Shown here in pieces: positions 34,421 to 42,824 of a stretch of 64,000 nucleotides of DNA (positions are counted from its first letter, which is position 1; every line of letters begins with the position of its first letter). The DNA comes from Agitococcus sp. (GTDB taxonomy: Bacteria; Pseudomonadota; Gammaproteobacteria; Pseudomonadales; Moraxellaceae). Location of the stretch: the NCBI GenBank assembly GCA_030646715.1, contig JAUSLJ010000003.1:1-64000 (forward strand), read 5' to 3'. Below the pieces are notes generated by a model. The model had not been told where the DNA came from, did no database searches, and was given only the letters and a program-made list of their open reading frames with translations. Position numbers and translations under genes: made by a program.

Positions 34421-35149
34421 ATGACTGAACCTGCAACATTCGAAATGGACCTTCAAGCTCAAAACATTAGCAGTGGCACCTTAATTGAGTACTGGGAGGA
34501 AGACAATCGATGGTACCCCGGCTCGTTTGTGGGATTGGCAACTAAGAGTCAGTCTCTGTGTTTTGAGAAAAAGGACGGCAGCTTGGCGCAGCTGGAGCGG
34601 AGCACGCAACGTCTCCGCCTTGCCTCCGTGCCTAGTACTCGCGAAATTGAACGCAGGTTCTTTGTGAGGGACCTTCATATGCTAAAGGGTTTGCAGGGCG
34701 AGTTGCTTATTCAGGCCTATTTATCTGAAAAAGGTGCACAGCTTACCACCCGGGTGCGCAGCAGCAGTGAAGGAAAAGCCTGGCTGACGCTTAAAGGCAG
34801 GCCGCGCGGCGATACGCAAGGGGCCACCCTAGGGCACGATGAATTTGAATACTCCATTCCAATGGCGCATGCGCAGGCGCTCATGCAGGGGTACTCGTCG
34901 CAGCGCATCAGTAAGACGCGTTATCGAATTCCCTTCGCTGGACATGTATTCGAAATCGATGTGTTTCATGACCAATTAGACGGACTGGTTCTGGCTGAAG
35001 TAGAGATGGCTTGTGCAGAGGAAGAGGTCCTTCTTCCAACATGGCTAGGAACGGAAGTTACGCAAGACCCGCAATACCGTAATGTTAATTTGGTCGCTCA
35101 GCGTCCGGCTGACCCCGCCGCTTTTCATGCAAGTCTATATGGCGCTTAA
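34421..35149 (+). CDS. CYTH-domain protein with N-terminal Tudor/SH3-like segment
   Basis: 242 residues from ATG 34421 (AAAAGGAATTCAT); the in-frame extension upstream lies over the promoter leader. Residues 18-65 (LIEYWEEDNRWYPGSFVG) look like a small beta barrel. The CYTH domain begins with EIERRFFV at 75-82, where the canonical ExExK has Arg for Lys. It continues with TRVRSSSEGKAWLTLKGR, DEFEYSIP, TRYRIPFAGHVFEIDVF and LAEVEM. CYTH enzymes split triphosphates (inorganic, thiamine or RNA 5' ends) or make cAMP. An RNA-triphosphatase role is only suggested by the neighbours. The exonuclease start overlaps its stop. Confidence 0.82.
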   Translation: MTEPATFEMDLQAQNISSGTLIEYWEEDNRWYPGSFVGLATKSQSLCFEKKDGSLAQLERSTQRLRLASVPSTREIERRFFVRDLHMLKGLQGELLIQAYLSEKGAQLTTRVRSSSEGKAWLTLKGRPRGDTQGATLGHDEFEYSIPMAHAQALMQGYSSQRISKTRYRIPFAGHVFEIDVFHDQLDGLVLAEVEMACAEEEVLLPTWLGTEVTQDPQYRNVNLVAQRPADPAAFHASLYGA

Positions 35150-35726
35150 ACCCTACGTTGTGGCCTTGGACTTGGAAATGAATCAGCCTTCTGGGAGCAT
35201 CATCCAGATTGGGGCGGTGCTGGGGGATTGCCGGACAGGAGAAATCATAAGTACACTGTCCTGCATGGTTAATCCGCAAGAAGTCCTTTCTGCGGATATC
35301 ACCGCGTTAACCGGTATTACCCAGCAGCAAGTCGACACGGCGCAACCGTTAGTGCAGGTCGCGGACGTGCTTGAACAATGGCTAGCGCCTTGGAAAAAGC
35401 AACGACTACTGAACCCCGTCACGTGGGGAGGAGGGGATTCTCTGACATTACAGCGACAATTAGGCTTAAACGACGAAGACTTTTCGCGCTATTTTGGCCG
35501 CCGCTGGCTGGATGCTAAAACGGTGTACTCGGCCTGGGCTATTCGGCAAGGAAAAGAGCCGTTTGGCGGGTTGGAAAAAGCGATGCATCGATTGGGGCTC
35601 ACTTTCGAAGGTCGAGCACATGATGCTCTGGTGGACGCCCACAATACGTTTCGTGTCTGGCACCATCTAATAACGTTGTTTCCCTTGAGTTTGTCGCCTT
35701 CTAACAAGGTAAAGGCCATTGTATGA
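35139..35726 (+). CDS. DEDDh-family 3'-5' exonuclease
   Basis: 195 residues from ATG 35139, overlapping the CYTH stop (an in-frame ATG at 35127 is also possible). Exo I: VVALDLEMNQPSGSIIQIGA with Asp11 and Glu13; Exo II: NPVTWGGGDSLTLQRQL; Exo III: GRAHDALVDAHNT with the His and Asp of DEDDh enzymes. Similar in layout to the epsilon/RNase T group, so the substrate could be DNA or RNA 3' ends. Second gene of a three-gene operon. Confidence 0.82.
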   Translation: MALKPYVVALDLEMNQPSGSIIQIGAVLGDCRTGEIISTLSCMVNPQEVLSADITALTGITQQQVDTAQPLVQVADVLEQWLAPWKKQRLLNPVTWGGGDSLTLQRQLGLNDEDFSRYFGRRWLDAKTVYSAWAIRQGKEPFGGLEKAMHRLGLTFEGRAHDALVDAHNTFRVWHHLITLFPLSLSPSNKVKAIV

Positions 35727-35956
35727 AAATAAGAAATTTCTACCCCTGCCAAGTAGTTAAACGCCTGCATGGGCAGCACCTGAGCGCACTTACCCCCGTA
35801 TGGCAACACGTGCTATCCCAGAGTCTGCAGGGGACTAAATCGATGGTGGTGATAGAGGGAACGCAAATTTTTGTCACGTCCCGGCACGACCTTGGTAACA
35901 AGATATTGGCTGATTTAAAAAATATAGTGCGCCAAGCGTATGGCGGAGGGGTGTGA
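35723..35956 (+). CDS. Hypothetical protein, 77 aa
   Basis: Coupled to the exonuclease by ATGA. Contains a helix and strand pair (MVVIEGTQIFVTSRHDLGNK). No family recognised; probably an accessory to the preceding enzymes. Confidence 0.6.
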   Translation: MKIRNFYPCQVVKRLHGQHLSALTPVWQHVLSQSLQGTKSMVVIEGTQIFVTSRHDLGNKILADLKNIVRQAYGGGV

Positions 35957-36088
35957 TTGAATCTAAATCTAAGTTTAAATACTATTTTAGGTCTATTTAG
36001 AATATACTTTATGTGTTGTTTTAACTTTTATTAATTTAGGCCCTTACACCTTAAGTACTGCCCCTCTACCAACTCTAAAGGCTCTCAC

Positions 36089-37240
36089 ATGAAAAACCAG
36101 GCGTTCTTGCGCTCGCGCGCTTCTTTCGGTATGTCTATCGCTGGCTTAGCAGCCTTGTTGTTCGCTGGATGCGGAGGCAGTACGGGTGGCGCCAGTAGCG
36201 CCGATACGGTTGCGGTATCCCCCACCGCCGCACAGGTTGCCACCTACACAGATACCCAAATCGTTGCCTTGGGCACGGGAATTCATGTATGGGATAGTGC
36301 CGCATTAGGTGCTTTGTCATTTGGCACAAACGCCACCCATCCGACGGGACAAATCCAATCATTAAGCGCTGGCCAAATCGCGGCGCTCAGCCCGACGCAA
36401 GTTCACGCTATCGGTGCGACAGGGCCGGGTGGAGTAGCCGCAACGTCAGCGATTCGCTGGCTAAATGCGGGGGCCTGGGCTGCCTTGGCGGCAAATACCG
36501 TACAGGTGGCGGCAATCACGTCCGCAGAAATGCCGACCTTGACTGATAGGGAAATAGCTGATTTGGGCCTAAATGTGAGCGCGCTGAGCCCCTCCGCGTT
36601 AGGCGCTATGGGAAGTTGGCTTAAAGCTTCCAATACCGACAACCCGGTGGGTCAAATTGAGACACTTTCCGCTGTCCAAATAGCCGCATTATCCCCCTCT
36701 CAAGTACGTTTTATAGGCGCAACGGGCGCGGGCGGCGTGATGGGCACCTCCCAAATTCGTTGGCTCAATAGCGGTGCGTGGGGCACCTTGGTAGCCAACC
36801 CGGCACAAGTGGCCGCAATGACAGCCGAGGAGATAGGGACCATTACGGACATTGAAGTGTCGCTGTTTGGCGCTAATCTTAATTTACTGAGTAATGGGGC
36901 GTTAGCTGCACTCAAATATGACACTAACCTGATTAATCCAATTGGGCAGGTGCAATCCATCTCTGCGTCCCAAGTGGTGACATTGAGCTCGGCACAAATC
37001 GCCGCTTTCGTGAGTAAGAGGGCTAATATCGCCTTTCTCAATTCAGGGGCTGTTAGCGTACTGTCGGCGGCGCAAGTGGCTGTGCTTACCCCGAGCGACT
37101 TTCTGTTGGTGAGCCCTGGCCAGCTCGCGTTGCTGTCCCCTTCCGCTTTGGCAGGATTAGCTCCGGTGACAATTGCGAGCTTAACGCCTGCTCAAAAAAC
37201 CGGGTTAACTCCGACACAGCACTCGGCCTGCGGCTGTTAG
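36089..37240 (+). CDS. Repeat-containing lipoprotein, 383 aa
   Basis: Signal peptide with lipobox LLFAGC (Cys about 28). The mature part has three tandem repeats of roughly 100 residues built from LSxxQIAALSPxQV and I-G-ATG-x-GG-x-x-x-T-S-x-IRWLN-x-GAW, the third degenerate, and ends in LSP/LTP-type short repeats. This resembles the leucine-rich repeats of large bacterial adhesins or surface lipoproteins. It is probably exposed on the outer membrane. The upstream region is very AT-rich with TCTAAATCTAAG and CTATTTTAG words instead of the GCTATAC core. Confidence 0.75.
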   Translation: MKNQAFLRSRASFGMSIAGLAALLFAGCGGSTGGASSADTVAVSPTAAQVATYTDTQIVALGTGIHVWDSAALGALSFGTNATHPTGQIQSLSAGQIAALSPTQVHAIGATGPGGVAATSAIRWLNAGAWAALAANTVQVAAITSAEMPTLTDREIADLGLNVSALSPSALGAMGSWLKASNTDNPVGQIETLSAVQIAALSPSQVRFIGATGAGGVMGTSQIRWLNSGAWGTLVANPAQVAAMTAEEIGTITDIEVSLFGANLNLLSNGALAALKYDTNLINPIGQVQSISASQVVTLSSAQIAAFVSKRANIAFLNSGAVSVLSAAQVAVLTPSDFLLVSPGQLALLSPSALAGLAPVTIASLTPAQKTGLTPTQHSACGC

Positions 37241-37360
37241 CTTAAAGGCATGCGTAGATTAATGCTCTTTTGACCGATACTGAGTATTTAACTACGCTTT
37301 ATCCCCGGAACGACCGGCTTAATCGTAGGTTCCTTTGTTAACACCTAAATGTAGGCGGCG

Positions 37361-38047
37361 ATGTTTGACTATTCTGCAATTCCTCTCTCGTTTTTGGGCT
37401 TAGTCGACCTGCATAACTCAGGGGGACTGCTCGCGCACTTCCCCGAAGTTGAGGCCCTGTATGGGGTGCCGCAGAGTGCAGCGCATCACCCTGAGATATG
37501 CACCGGTGCACACATCGAATTGTGCTTAGCGATGGCGACGCAATTGTCAGCAACCCCCGCGGCATGCTTTGCCACGTTGGTGCATGATTTAGGGAAAGGC
37601 GTTACCCCGAGTCATGAATGGCCAAAGCATCACCAGCACGAAACAGCAGGGTTACCGTTAGTGACCTCAGTTTGTAGCCGACTGGGCGTTCCGGATTATT
37701 GGACGCAATTGGCGCTCTTCGTTTGCGAAAAACACATAGTAATCCACCGGTCATTTGAATTACGTCCACGTACGGTGGTTACCCTCGTAGACCAAATGAC
37801 AAGAGGACACGGCAGCACTTTCATGGAAGACGCATTAGTCGCCTGTGAATCCGATGCGCGCGGGCGGCTTGGCTTTGAAAACAAGGCGTATCCGCAGGGA
37901 GCTTTTTTGCGAGAAGTAGGCCAAGCACTGCAGGCTGAAGCAGCGACAGCCTGTTTATTGCGGACGAATCGCGAAGAGCAAGCCGCGCACCTACGGCGCT
38001 TGGCGATGGTTCGCCAGATTCAGAAGAAATTTGTGGCAGGGACTTAG
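37361..38047 (+). CDS. Stand-alone HD phosphohydrolase of the CCA-enzyme type
   Basis: 228 residues. FPEVEALYGVPQSAAHHPEI then TGAH, ATLVHDLGKG (His75-Asp76), WPKHHQHETAGLPLV, ELRPRTVV and ACESDARGRLGFENKAYPQG match, motif by motif, the C-terminal HD domain of bacterial CCA tRNA nucleotidyltransferase. That domain hydrolyses 2',3'-cyclic and 2'-phosphates. The N-terminal nucleotidyltransferase half is completely absent. So this is a free cyclic-phosphate processing enzyme, likely for RNA ends. No close ribosome site is obvious. Overlaps the convergent ASCH gene by four bases. Confidence 0.85.
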   Translation: MFDYSAIPLSFLGLVDLHNSGGLLAHFPEVEALYGVPQSAAHHPEICTGAHIELCLAMATQLSATPAACFATLVHDLGKGVTPSHEWPKHHQHETAGLPLVTSVCSRLGVPDYWTQLALFVCEKHIVIHRSFELRPRTVVTLVDQMTRGHGSTFMEDALVACESDARGRLGFENKAYPQGAFLREVGQALQAEAATACLLRTNREEQAAHLRRLAMVRQIQKKFVAGT

Positions 38048-38448
38048 CGAACTTTAAAAATGCCTGGTAGACCTCGTGTCGGTTCAAAGGGGGTCTTCAC
38101 CGGGCGTTCTAGTATCAGGCCATAGTGCCCTCCCGGTCCCCCATGCGCGCGAAGCTCTGAAGGATAGCCCCCCTCTCCGGGTGTAAGACACGCGGTCAGG
38201 TCCGTGTATCCAATGAGGCCGCCTTGCTCTAATTGTGATAGAGGAGGGAGTGCCAGCTCTTTGTTTTTTCTCAACTCGGCGTAGAAAGGTTCATGGACTT
38301 TTTTAGAAGCGTGAATCCAAAGCCTTCCGCGATACGCGGTCGACCATGTCCGGTCATCAATCCGTAAAATACCATTGATAAATAGCCACGCCCAAGGCTG
38401 CATCATAGAAATTGCCATACGAGGCGAAGTAAGGGTCTTACTTGTCAT
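38044..38448 (-). CDS. ASCH-domain protein
   Basis: 134 residues. AISMMQPWAWLFINGILRID then DRTWSTAYRGRLWIHASKK is the ASCH signature (S-x-x-QPWAW-x-I-x-NG, W-x-T-x-YRG-x-L-x-IHASK), followed by GGLIGYTDL and a G-HYGLILE strand near the end. ASCH proteins are PUA-like; known members bind RNA or deacetylate N4-acetylcytidine. Convergent with the HD gene. Confidence 0.85.
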   Translation of the reverse strand: MTSKTLTSPRMAISMMQPWAWLFINGILRIDDRTWSTAYRGRLWIHASKKVHEPFYAELRKNKELALPPLSQLEQGGLIGYTDLTACLTPGEGGYPSELRAHGGPGGHYGLILERPVKTPFEPTRGLPGIFKVR

Positions 38449-38476
38449 AAGAAGTAGATGAAAAAAGTGAACCCCG

Positions 38477-38926
38477 TTATCGAGGTGAAGTGTTTGTCAG
38501 TAAATTGAGCGACGTTTTTTGAACAAAACAACCAATGTGTACTCCTTGGGCAAGCACCGCTTCTATCTGTTTTTGAGCGGCCAGGGCGGAAATTTCGTGG
38601 TGAAGTCCTAGCACGGAAATGGCTTGCTCTATCAGCACGTCACATTTAGGCAAGTTGTCCCCTAACATAAGGTTGCGTGCGTCGAGTACCGGAGTAATAG
38701 GGGATAGGGCAAGTCCTGCGGTGACGGCTGCCAAAGGCTTTTCTAGTATTCCGCCCGCCCATTGAGACAGCGTAGCTTGGCCTTCTGCCATCAAGGGTGA
38801 CACTGTCGAGCCAAGCGTCGTAGCGGCATCACCTAACGTAGACGACGCGCTCTCACTATCACTGGAGCATTTCGTCAGCGAGAATATAACGCCAACAAGA
38901 AGTAGCACACAAAATATAAAGGGCAT
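38477..38926 (-). CDS. Probable lipoprotein, 149 aa
   Basis: N-terminal hydrophobic stretch FIFCVLLLVGVIFSLTKC with Cys20 as possible lipidation site, then a Ser-rich linker and helical domain with three further Cys. Function unknown. CCTATAC core on the minus strand at 38956-38961. Confidence 0.65.
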   Translation of the reverse strand: MPFIFCVLLLVGVIFSLTKCSSDSESASSTLGDAATTLGSTVSPLMAEGQATLSQWAGGILEKPLAAVTAGLALSPITPVLDARNLMLGDNLPKCDVLIEQAISVLGLHHEISALAAQKQIEAVLAQGVHIGCFVQKTSLNLLTNTSPR

Positions 38927-38975
38927 GAAGTTTAGTCCAAATTAGTAGATGCTTTGTATAGGGACCACCCAAAAC

Positions 38976-39008
38976 AAAAAGGCTCCGTCTGTAGTTAGCA
39001 GAGGAGCC
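38976..39008 (-). terminator. Rho-independent terminator
   Basis: GGCTCC/GGAGCC hairpin with a T run on the minus strand, ending the gene at 39023-39385. Confidence 0.7.
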
Positions 39009-39022
39009 CTGGAAGAAAGGGA

Positions 39023-39385
39023 TTAATCGATACCTAAGCGCTCGGCTTCTTTGGCGACATCCCAAAAAGTAACTTTAGTAAATCGGGCAAGAAAATCTTC
39101 CACCGAACAAAGAACCGTTTCACCTTCAGGAAGGGTCTGAATAGGTTCGTCAAACGAAACGGTATGCCAAACATGGTCACTATCCGTAGGGAAACCCGTC
39201 ATCGTGTCTTGCAATGCGGTTAAGCCTACTTGCGGTGGAATAAAAAATTCCTCTTGGTCCATGGTCTTCTTGAGCGTTTGCTTCTGCTCGTCCGTAACCC
39301 TTCCATCTAAAAAGAGCAGGGCCGTTGCTTTGTAATTATCGGCATCGCGATAATCGTACGATAAAGGGGTGTAACATAAGTCCAT
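39023..39385 (-). CDS. Hypothetical acidic protein, 120 aa
   Basis: Soluble and acidic; strand-rich N-terminus (KATALLFLDGRVTDEQKQTL). ATG behind AAAGGACTGATAT. Own promoter (GCTATAAGG variant near 39420) and terminator. No family recognised. Confidence 0.68.
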   Translation of the reverse strand: MDLCYTPLSYDYRDADNYKATALLFLDGRVTDEQKQTLKKTMDQEEFFIPPQVGLTALQDTMTGFPTDSDHVWHTVSFDEPIQTLPEGETVLCSVEDFLARFTKVTFWDVAKEAERLGID

Positions 39386-39468
39386 ATCAGTCCTTTCAAA
39401 AAATGTGACCTACACCTTATAGCGACAAGCACTTCAGCTAAAATTTAAGGCAGACAATGTGGCGTGCG

Positions 39469-39474
39469 CTATAC
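39469..39474 (+). promoter_or_regulatory. GCTATAC-type promoter core
   Basis: GCGCTATACCAAGGTAGG, 36 bases before the start at 39510. Confidence 0.6.
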
Positions 39475-39509
39475 CAAGGTAGGACAACAAGACATTAAGG
39501 AGAAAGCGG

Positions 39510-39848
39510 ATGATTAAGCCTACACGAAAACCCCCCATTGAAAAAATGCACCTATACACCCGATGCTGCGACGGGCTAGCCACCGTTGAGGAACTGGAGG
39601 CGCTCTATGAAAAAGACAGGCCCATTAGCTACCGTACCTTCGCCCGAAGGGTGAATGTTGAACAGTTGTCGAAACTCCTGGGATACACTTTTAGACGCGG
39701 TCAACCAGGTGTTCGGCTAGAGACAGACTATGCCGTCCATTTTTTCTCCTCTAAATTTAAGGGGAAGCGCTGCTATCATTTAGAGTGGAGCCGTATTGAC
39801 CACATTTTCTTAACATCTACCGATATGAAAGCGGGCCTACATGCCTAA
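39510..39848 (+). CDS. Hypothetical protein, 112 aa
   Basis: Basic. A helical segment (GLATVEELEALYEKDRPISY) leads to RTFARRVN, which could be a DNA-binding helix, then a strand-rich end. ATG behind AAGGAGAAAGCGG. Overlaps the next gene by eight bases. Confidence 0.62.
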   Translation: MIKPTRKPPIEKMHLYTRCCDGLATVEELEALYEKDRPISYRTFARRVNVEQLSKLLGYTFRRGQPGVRLETDYAVHFFSSKFKGKRCYHLEWSRIDHIFLTSTDMKAGLHA

Positions 39849-40032
39849 CTCTACAAATGCGAATGTTCCCTTTTTACCGGGGGAAATTATTGAATACTGC
39901 GAGGAAAAATTCGTCGTCGTTGACAACCAAGGCAGGAGTGGTGCTGTCCATGAGCTAGGCATGGTTAATGCACGTATATCACCCTTCTATTGGGCGTTCC
40001 AAGGGGAAGCATGCCGGCGAGTATCTCCCTGA
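39841..40032 (+). CDS. Hypothetical SH3-like small protein, 63 aa
   Basis: The segment LPGEIIEYCEEKFVVVDNQG has the look of a small beta barrel. Start codon overlaps the previous gene (ATGCCTAA). No named family. Confidence 0.55.
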   Translation: MPNSTNANVPFLPGEIIEYCEEKFVVVDNQGRSGAVHELGMVNARISPFYWAFQGEACRRVSP

Positions 40033-40073
40033 AAAGGGCGTGGTAACTTAATGTACTATTTTGGAAAAATCAT

Positions 40074-40616
40074 ATGACTAAACAAAAGCATCGGGAGTTT
40101 CTGCCCTTGGTCGTTGGGCTTATGAATAGACACAACCATCGTGAATTGCTGCCCATGGTTGTCGGGCAAGGAATAGCGATGTGCTTACTCGCAGGTATGG
40201 TCATGCTGGTGGGCGCCGTGGGATGGGGAATTCTGGAGAGCTGTTTCCATACTTTGCAAGTAAAAGGCGTAGATGCCTTTTTGCCGAGTAATGCGCTTTG
40301 GCGGGTTGTCCTTCAATTAGGTCTCGGTGTGGCGTTCTTTAATATCGCTTGTGACTCTGTCGAAATCGATATTTCGCAACATCGTAGAAATAATAGCGTC
40401 ATTACTTATTGTGCCATTGTTCTATCGGCAGCAGGTATAAGCATGGGTATAAGCGACTTGGTAAGCCTGGTTTTAGCGTTTCAAATTGAACAGCTAAAAT
40501 TCGCTACACATTTTTTGACCGGAGTACTATTCATGTGCTTAGGCCTTTTTTTATTGCGTAAGCACAGAAATAATTTGATGGCGGATAGCCACGAGGTATC
40601 CGCATTAGGGGTCTAA
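40074..40616 (+). CDS. Inner-membrane protein, 180 aa, four membrane segments
   Basis: Hydrophobic segments at about 31-53, 78-93, 108-134 and 142-162. The first 30 residues repeat themselves: HREFLPLVVG at 6-15 and HRELLPMVVG at 22-31, a recent in-frame duplication of the N-terminus. No family recognised. Terminator at 40647. Confidence 0.68.
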   Translation: MTKQKHREFLPLVVGLMNRHNHRELLPMVVGQGIAMCLLAGMVMLVGAVGWGILESCFHTLQVKGVDAFLPSNALWRVVLQLGLGVAFFNIACDSVEIDISQHRRNNSVITYCAIVLSAAGISMGISDLVSLVLAFQIEQLKFATHFLTGVLFMCLGLFLLRKHRNNLMADSHEVSALGV

Positions 40617-40646
40617 CACTATTAGTGTTATCACGTTTCTTCATTC

Positions 40647-40684
40647 AAAAATCCATGTCCAAATCTAGGACATGGATTTTTCTT
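40647..40684. terminator. Bidirectional terminator
   Basis: Fourteen-base stem AAAAATCCATGTCC/GGACATGGATTTTT between convergent genes. Confidence 0.85.
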
Positions 40685-40699
40685 AAGTACCTCATAATT

Positions 40700-41047
40700 C
40701 TAGCTAAAAGTGAGTGTGACAATGGCGAGTAGCGCGTATAACGACGCTATTCCCAGTAAATCGATAATCAGAAACAGGTATTTCTTTGTCTTATGCCGAA
40801 AAATGTATTGGCCTACTAACGCGCCGGGCACTCCGCCTATAAGCGTGCTGAGAATTAATATTTTTTCGGGAATCCGTGGTCGGTGACGAAATGCCTGCCA
40901 TTTGTCCATGCCATACAAGAGAGTCACGCTTCCATTCATTGCAAGGTACGCGAACAATAATGAGTAGGGCAATGCTTGCAGCAATGCAAGAAAAGGAAAG
41001 AGAGCTGCCACAAAAAGAAATAAGCCAGTCATGTGCACCGATACCAA
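40700..41047 (-). CDS. DUF1294 membrane protein
   Basis: 115 residues. YGMDKWQAFRHRPRIPEKIL, then LIGGVPGALVGQYIFRHKTK matches the DUF1294 signature (Y-x-x-DK-x-x-A, RIPE, GG-x-GA-x-x-G-x-x-x-FRHKT). Three or four membrane segments. Function unknown; DUF1294 often occurs fused to cold-shock domains, absent here. Confidence 0.88.
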   Translation of the reverse strand: MVSVHMTGLFLFVAALFPFLALLQALPYSLLFAYLAMNGSVTLLYGMDKWQAFRHRPRIPEKILILSTLIGGVPGALVGQYIFRHKTKKYLFLIIDLLGIASLYALLAIVTLTFS

Positions 41048-41215
41048 AAGGGAGGGGTAGTGTCACCGCTAAAAAGAAACGGGATGGACCCGTATTCTTG
41101 CGACGTACTTTCGGTATAGCTAAGAAAATCGTCCCTAAAATATGCGGTAGGACCCCTGGCGTATAAGTTGTGCCTATCTGTTTCTATACGTGTTACCTCC
41201 CTTCTTATCCATGGA

Positions 41216-41506
41216 ATGTTTATGCCAAATCTTTCGGAGTCGTACACGTTATCCCTAGCCCAGCAATGCCTTGCGACACGAAGTGCCGACTACTTTCTTT
41301 TAAGGGAGTCCGGTAACATCCCAGCGATGGAGGAGGCATTACTTAGCGTGAATGGCGCGTTGCGAACCCTAGAAAACCAACCGTTTTCCGAAGGCTTTAG
41401 AATGCCCCGCGCAAAGCTTGCAAAAGACCTGGCGATGTTGGCTAATTGGTTGCTCACTGAATTACTTCCCTTGACCGCGTATCGTGACAGCGGCGCAGCC
41501 CTCTAG
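41216..41506 (+). CDS. Hypothetical helical protein, 96 aa
   Basis: Start at 41216 or 41222 (no strong site); upstream codons overlap the CTATACG core at 41184-41189. Helical throughout (LSLAQQCLATRSADYFLLRE). No family recognised. Confidence 0.6.
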   Translation: MFMPNLSESYTLSLAQQCLATRSADYFLLRESGNIPAMEEALLSVNGALRTLENQPFSEGFRMPRAKLAKDLAMLANWLLTELLPLTAYRDSGAAL

Positions 41507-41530
41507 CCTAGCTCACGGGAGGCGAGAGCA

Positions 41531-41572
41531 AAAAAAGCGACTGTGTCTCATAAGAGCCATAGTCGCTTTTTA
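41531..41572. terminator. Bidirectional terminator
   Basis: AAAAGCGACT/AGTCGCTTTT stem with extra pairing toward the loop. Confidence 0.8.
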
Positions 41573-41616
41573 GATTAATCAGCAGTGTTAAAGAACGAAG
41601 ATTGTCGCCCTATACA

Positions 41617-41847
41617 CTATCGTGACTTTTTGTAGAATAGATACGCGCCACCAAGAATCAGCGCGCCTACAACTAAAGAACCCCCTAAGCCCATCGCATG
41701 GAACAACTTAAAAATGATGCCATAAATGACGCCATGGATAAGCGCATTGACGACTGTCGTGCCAAACCAGCCCATGCCCGAAGCGTTAGACGCAAAGGCG
41801 AACAACGGCAAAAAAGTAAGGATGAGCGCAGCTACATATTTTTTCAC
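41617..41847 (-). CDS. Small exported or membrane protein, 76 aa
   Basis: Start at GTG 41847 with TTGGAG six bases before it. Signal peptide KKYVAALILTFLPLFAFA, then two hydrophobic Gly-rich segments (IHGVIYGIIFKLFHAMGLGG). Function unknown. CCTATAC core at 41902-41907 on the minus strand. Confidence 0.68.
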   Translation of the reverse strand: MKKYVAALILTFLPLFAFASNASGMGWFGTTVVNALIHGVIYGIIFKLFHAMGLGGSLVVGALILGGAYLFYKKSR

Positions 41848-41973
41848 TATAGTCTCCAAAAGAGTTAACAGAATAGACCGCGTTAGATAATCGGCTGATT
41901 TGTATAGGGAACGCGTTTAATGGCGTCCCCCAAGATAAAAGTGGGTGCTTACACGATGCAAGGAGTTTCCATC

Positions 41974-42747
41974 GTGAACATCACACTGCATCACCACAAT
42001 TGGCACCAATTTGACCCGACCCCGCAAGCATCGGCGTTTACCGAAGAACTTGTAGCAGTTGCTGCGCGCGCACCTGTATATATTTGGCCCGGTAAATCCA
42101 AGCGTTCTGACAAAGTAAAAGACCATTGTGTATTGCAATCCGCTATTAATATCTGGTTCGAGCTGGAATTGCTTTCGCTAGGCTGGAGCAGTGAAACTGC
42201 CGTCACCAAGGACCGCAACGAGTGGTCCACCTATCGTGTCGATTTCTCTCGTGAAATTACCGACAGCCAACCTACAAATCTCGATAATCATTGCATGGCG
42301 GAAGTCGAGTTTGGTAATAGTGCCAGGCTTGATTCAAATTTACGTAAATTACTTGACAGCTACAACTGGGGTCGCTTGCACGTGGGGGCGATTCTTCTTC
42401 CTCGTACCCGAATGGCCAAGGTCACCACCGGTGGGTCCGTTTCATTCGAGAGCGCCATTAGTGATGTGACCCGATGCCACCCAAAGACCGTTCCGTTTCC
42501 CCTCTGTCTCATTGGGCTAGACCACCATAACTCGGAGTTAGTCGATTTAAGCACCGCCTTAGATATTCCCAACTCAGGCTATTTATCCGGAAATAACGAT
42601 AAGTCTGTCATTCGTCACCTGATAACGCAGCATAGGGCGGGGGTTCCTGTAACAGACATTTGTCTGCCGCACGCGATACATTCGCCTATGCGGGTTGCGG
42701 CCCCTAGAGTTAGCCATTCGAAGACCCAGCCCTCGTTTTTCGATTAA
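41974..42747 (+). CDS. Orphan BglII/BstYI-like restriction endonuclease
   Basis: 257 residues from GTG 41974, chosen for AAGGAG at eight bases; longer starts at 41920 and 41956 are possible. HCMAEVEFGNSARLDSNLRK then YNWGRLHVGAILLP fits the BglII-family core (E-x-EFGN, a helix with Lys, then a strand giving the second acidic/hydrophobic motif) of the PD-(D/E)xK fold. A likely catalytic cluster is Glu in AEVEFGN. No methyltransferase gene lies next to it or elsewhere in the window, which is unusual for a toxic nuclease. It could attack foreign or host DNA or be tamed. Confidence 0.6.
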   Translation: MNITLHHHNWHQFDPTPQASAFTEELVAVAARAPVYIWPGKSKRSDKVKDHCVLQSAINIWFELELLSLGWSSETAVTKDRNEWSTYRVDFSREITDSQPTNLDNHCMAEVEFGNSARLDSNLRKLLDSYNWGRLHVGAILLPRTRMAKVTTGGSVSFESAISDVTRCHPKTVPFPLCLIGLDHHNSELVDLSTALDIPNSGYLSGNNDKSVIRHLITQHRAGVPVTDICLPHAIHSPMRVAAPRVSHSKTQPSFFD

Positions 42748-42783
42748 CCCGGGGGCAGGAGATTTAGCTCGCTATTTGCGTGG

Positions 42784-42789
42784 CTATAC
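42784..42789 (+). promoter_or_regulatory. GCTATAC-type promoter core
   Basis: TGGCTATACGC, 36 bases before the RNA ligase start. Confidence 0.55.
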
Positions 42790-42824
42790 GCCTAAGAACC
42801 TCCCTAACTGAAAAGGACAAAAAG

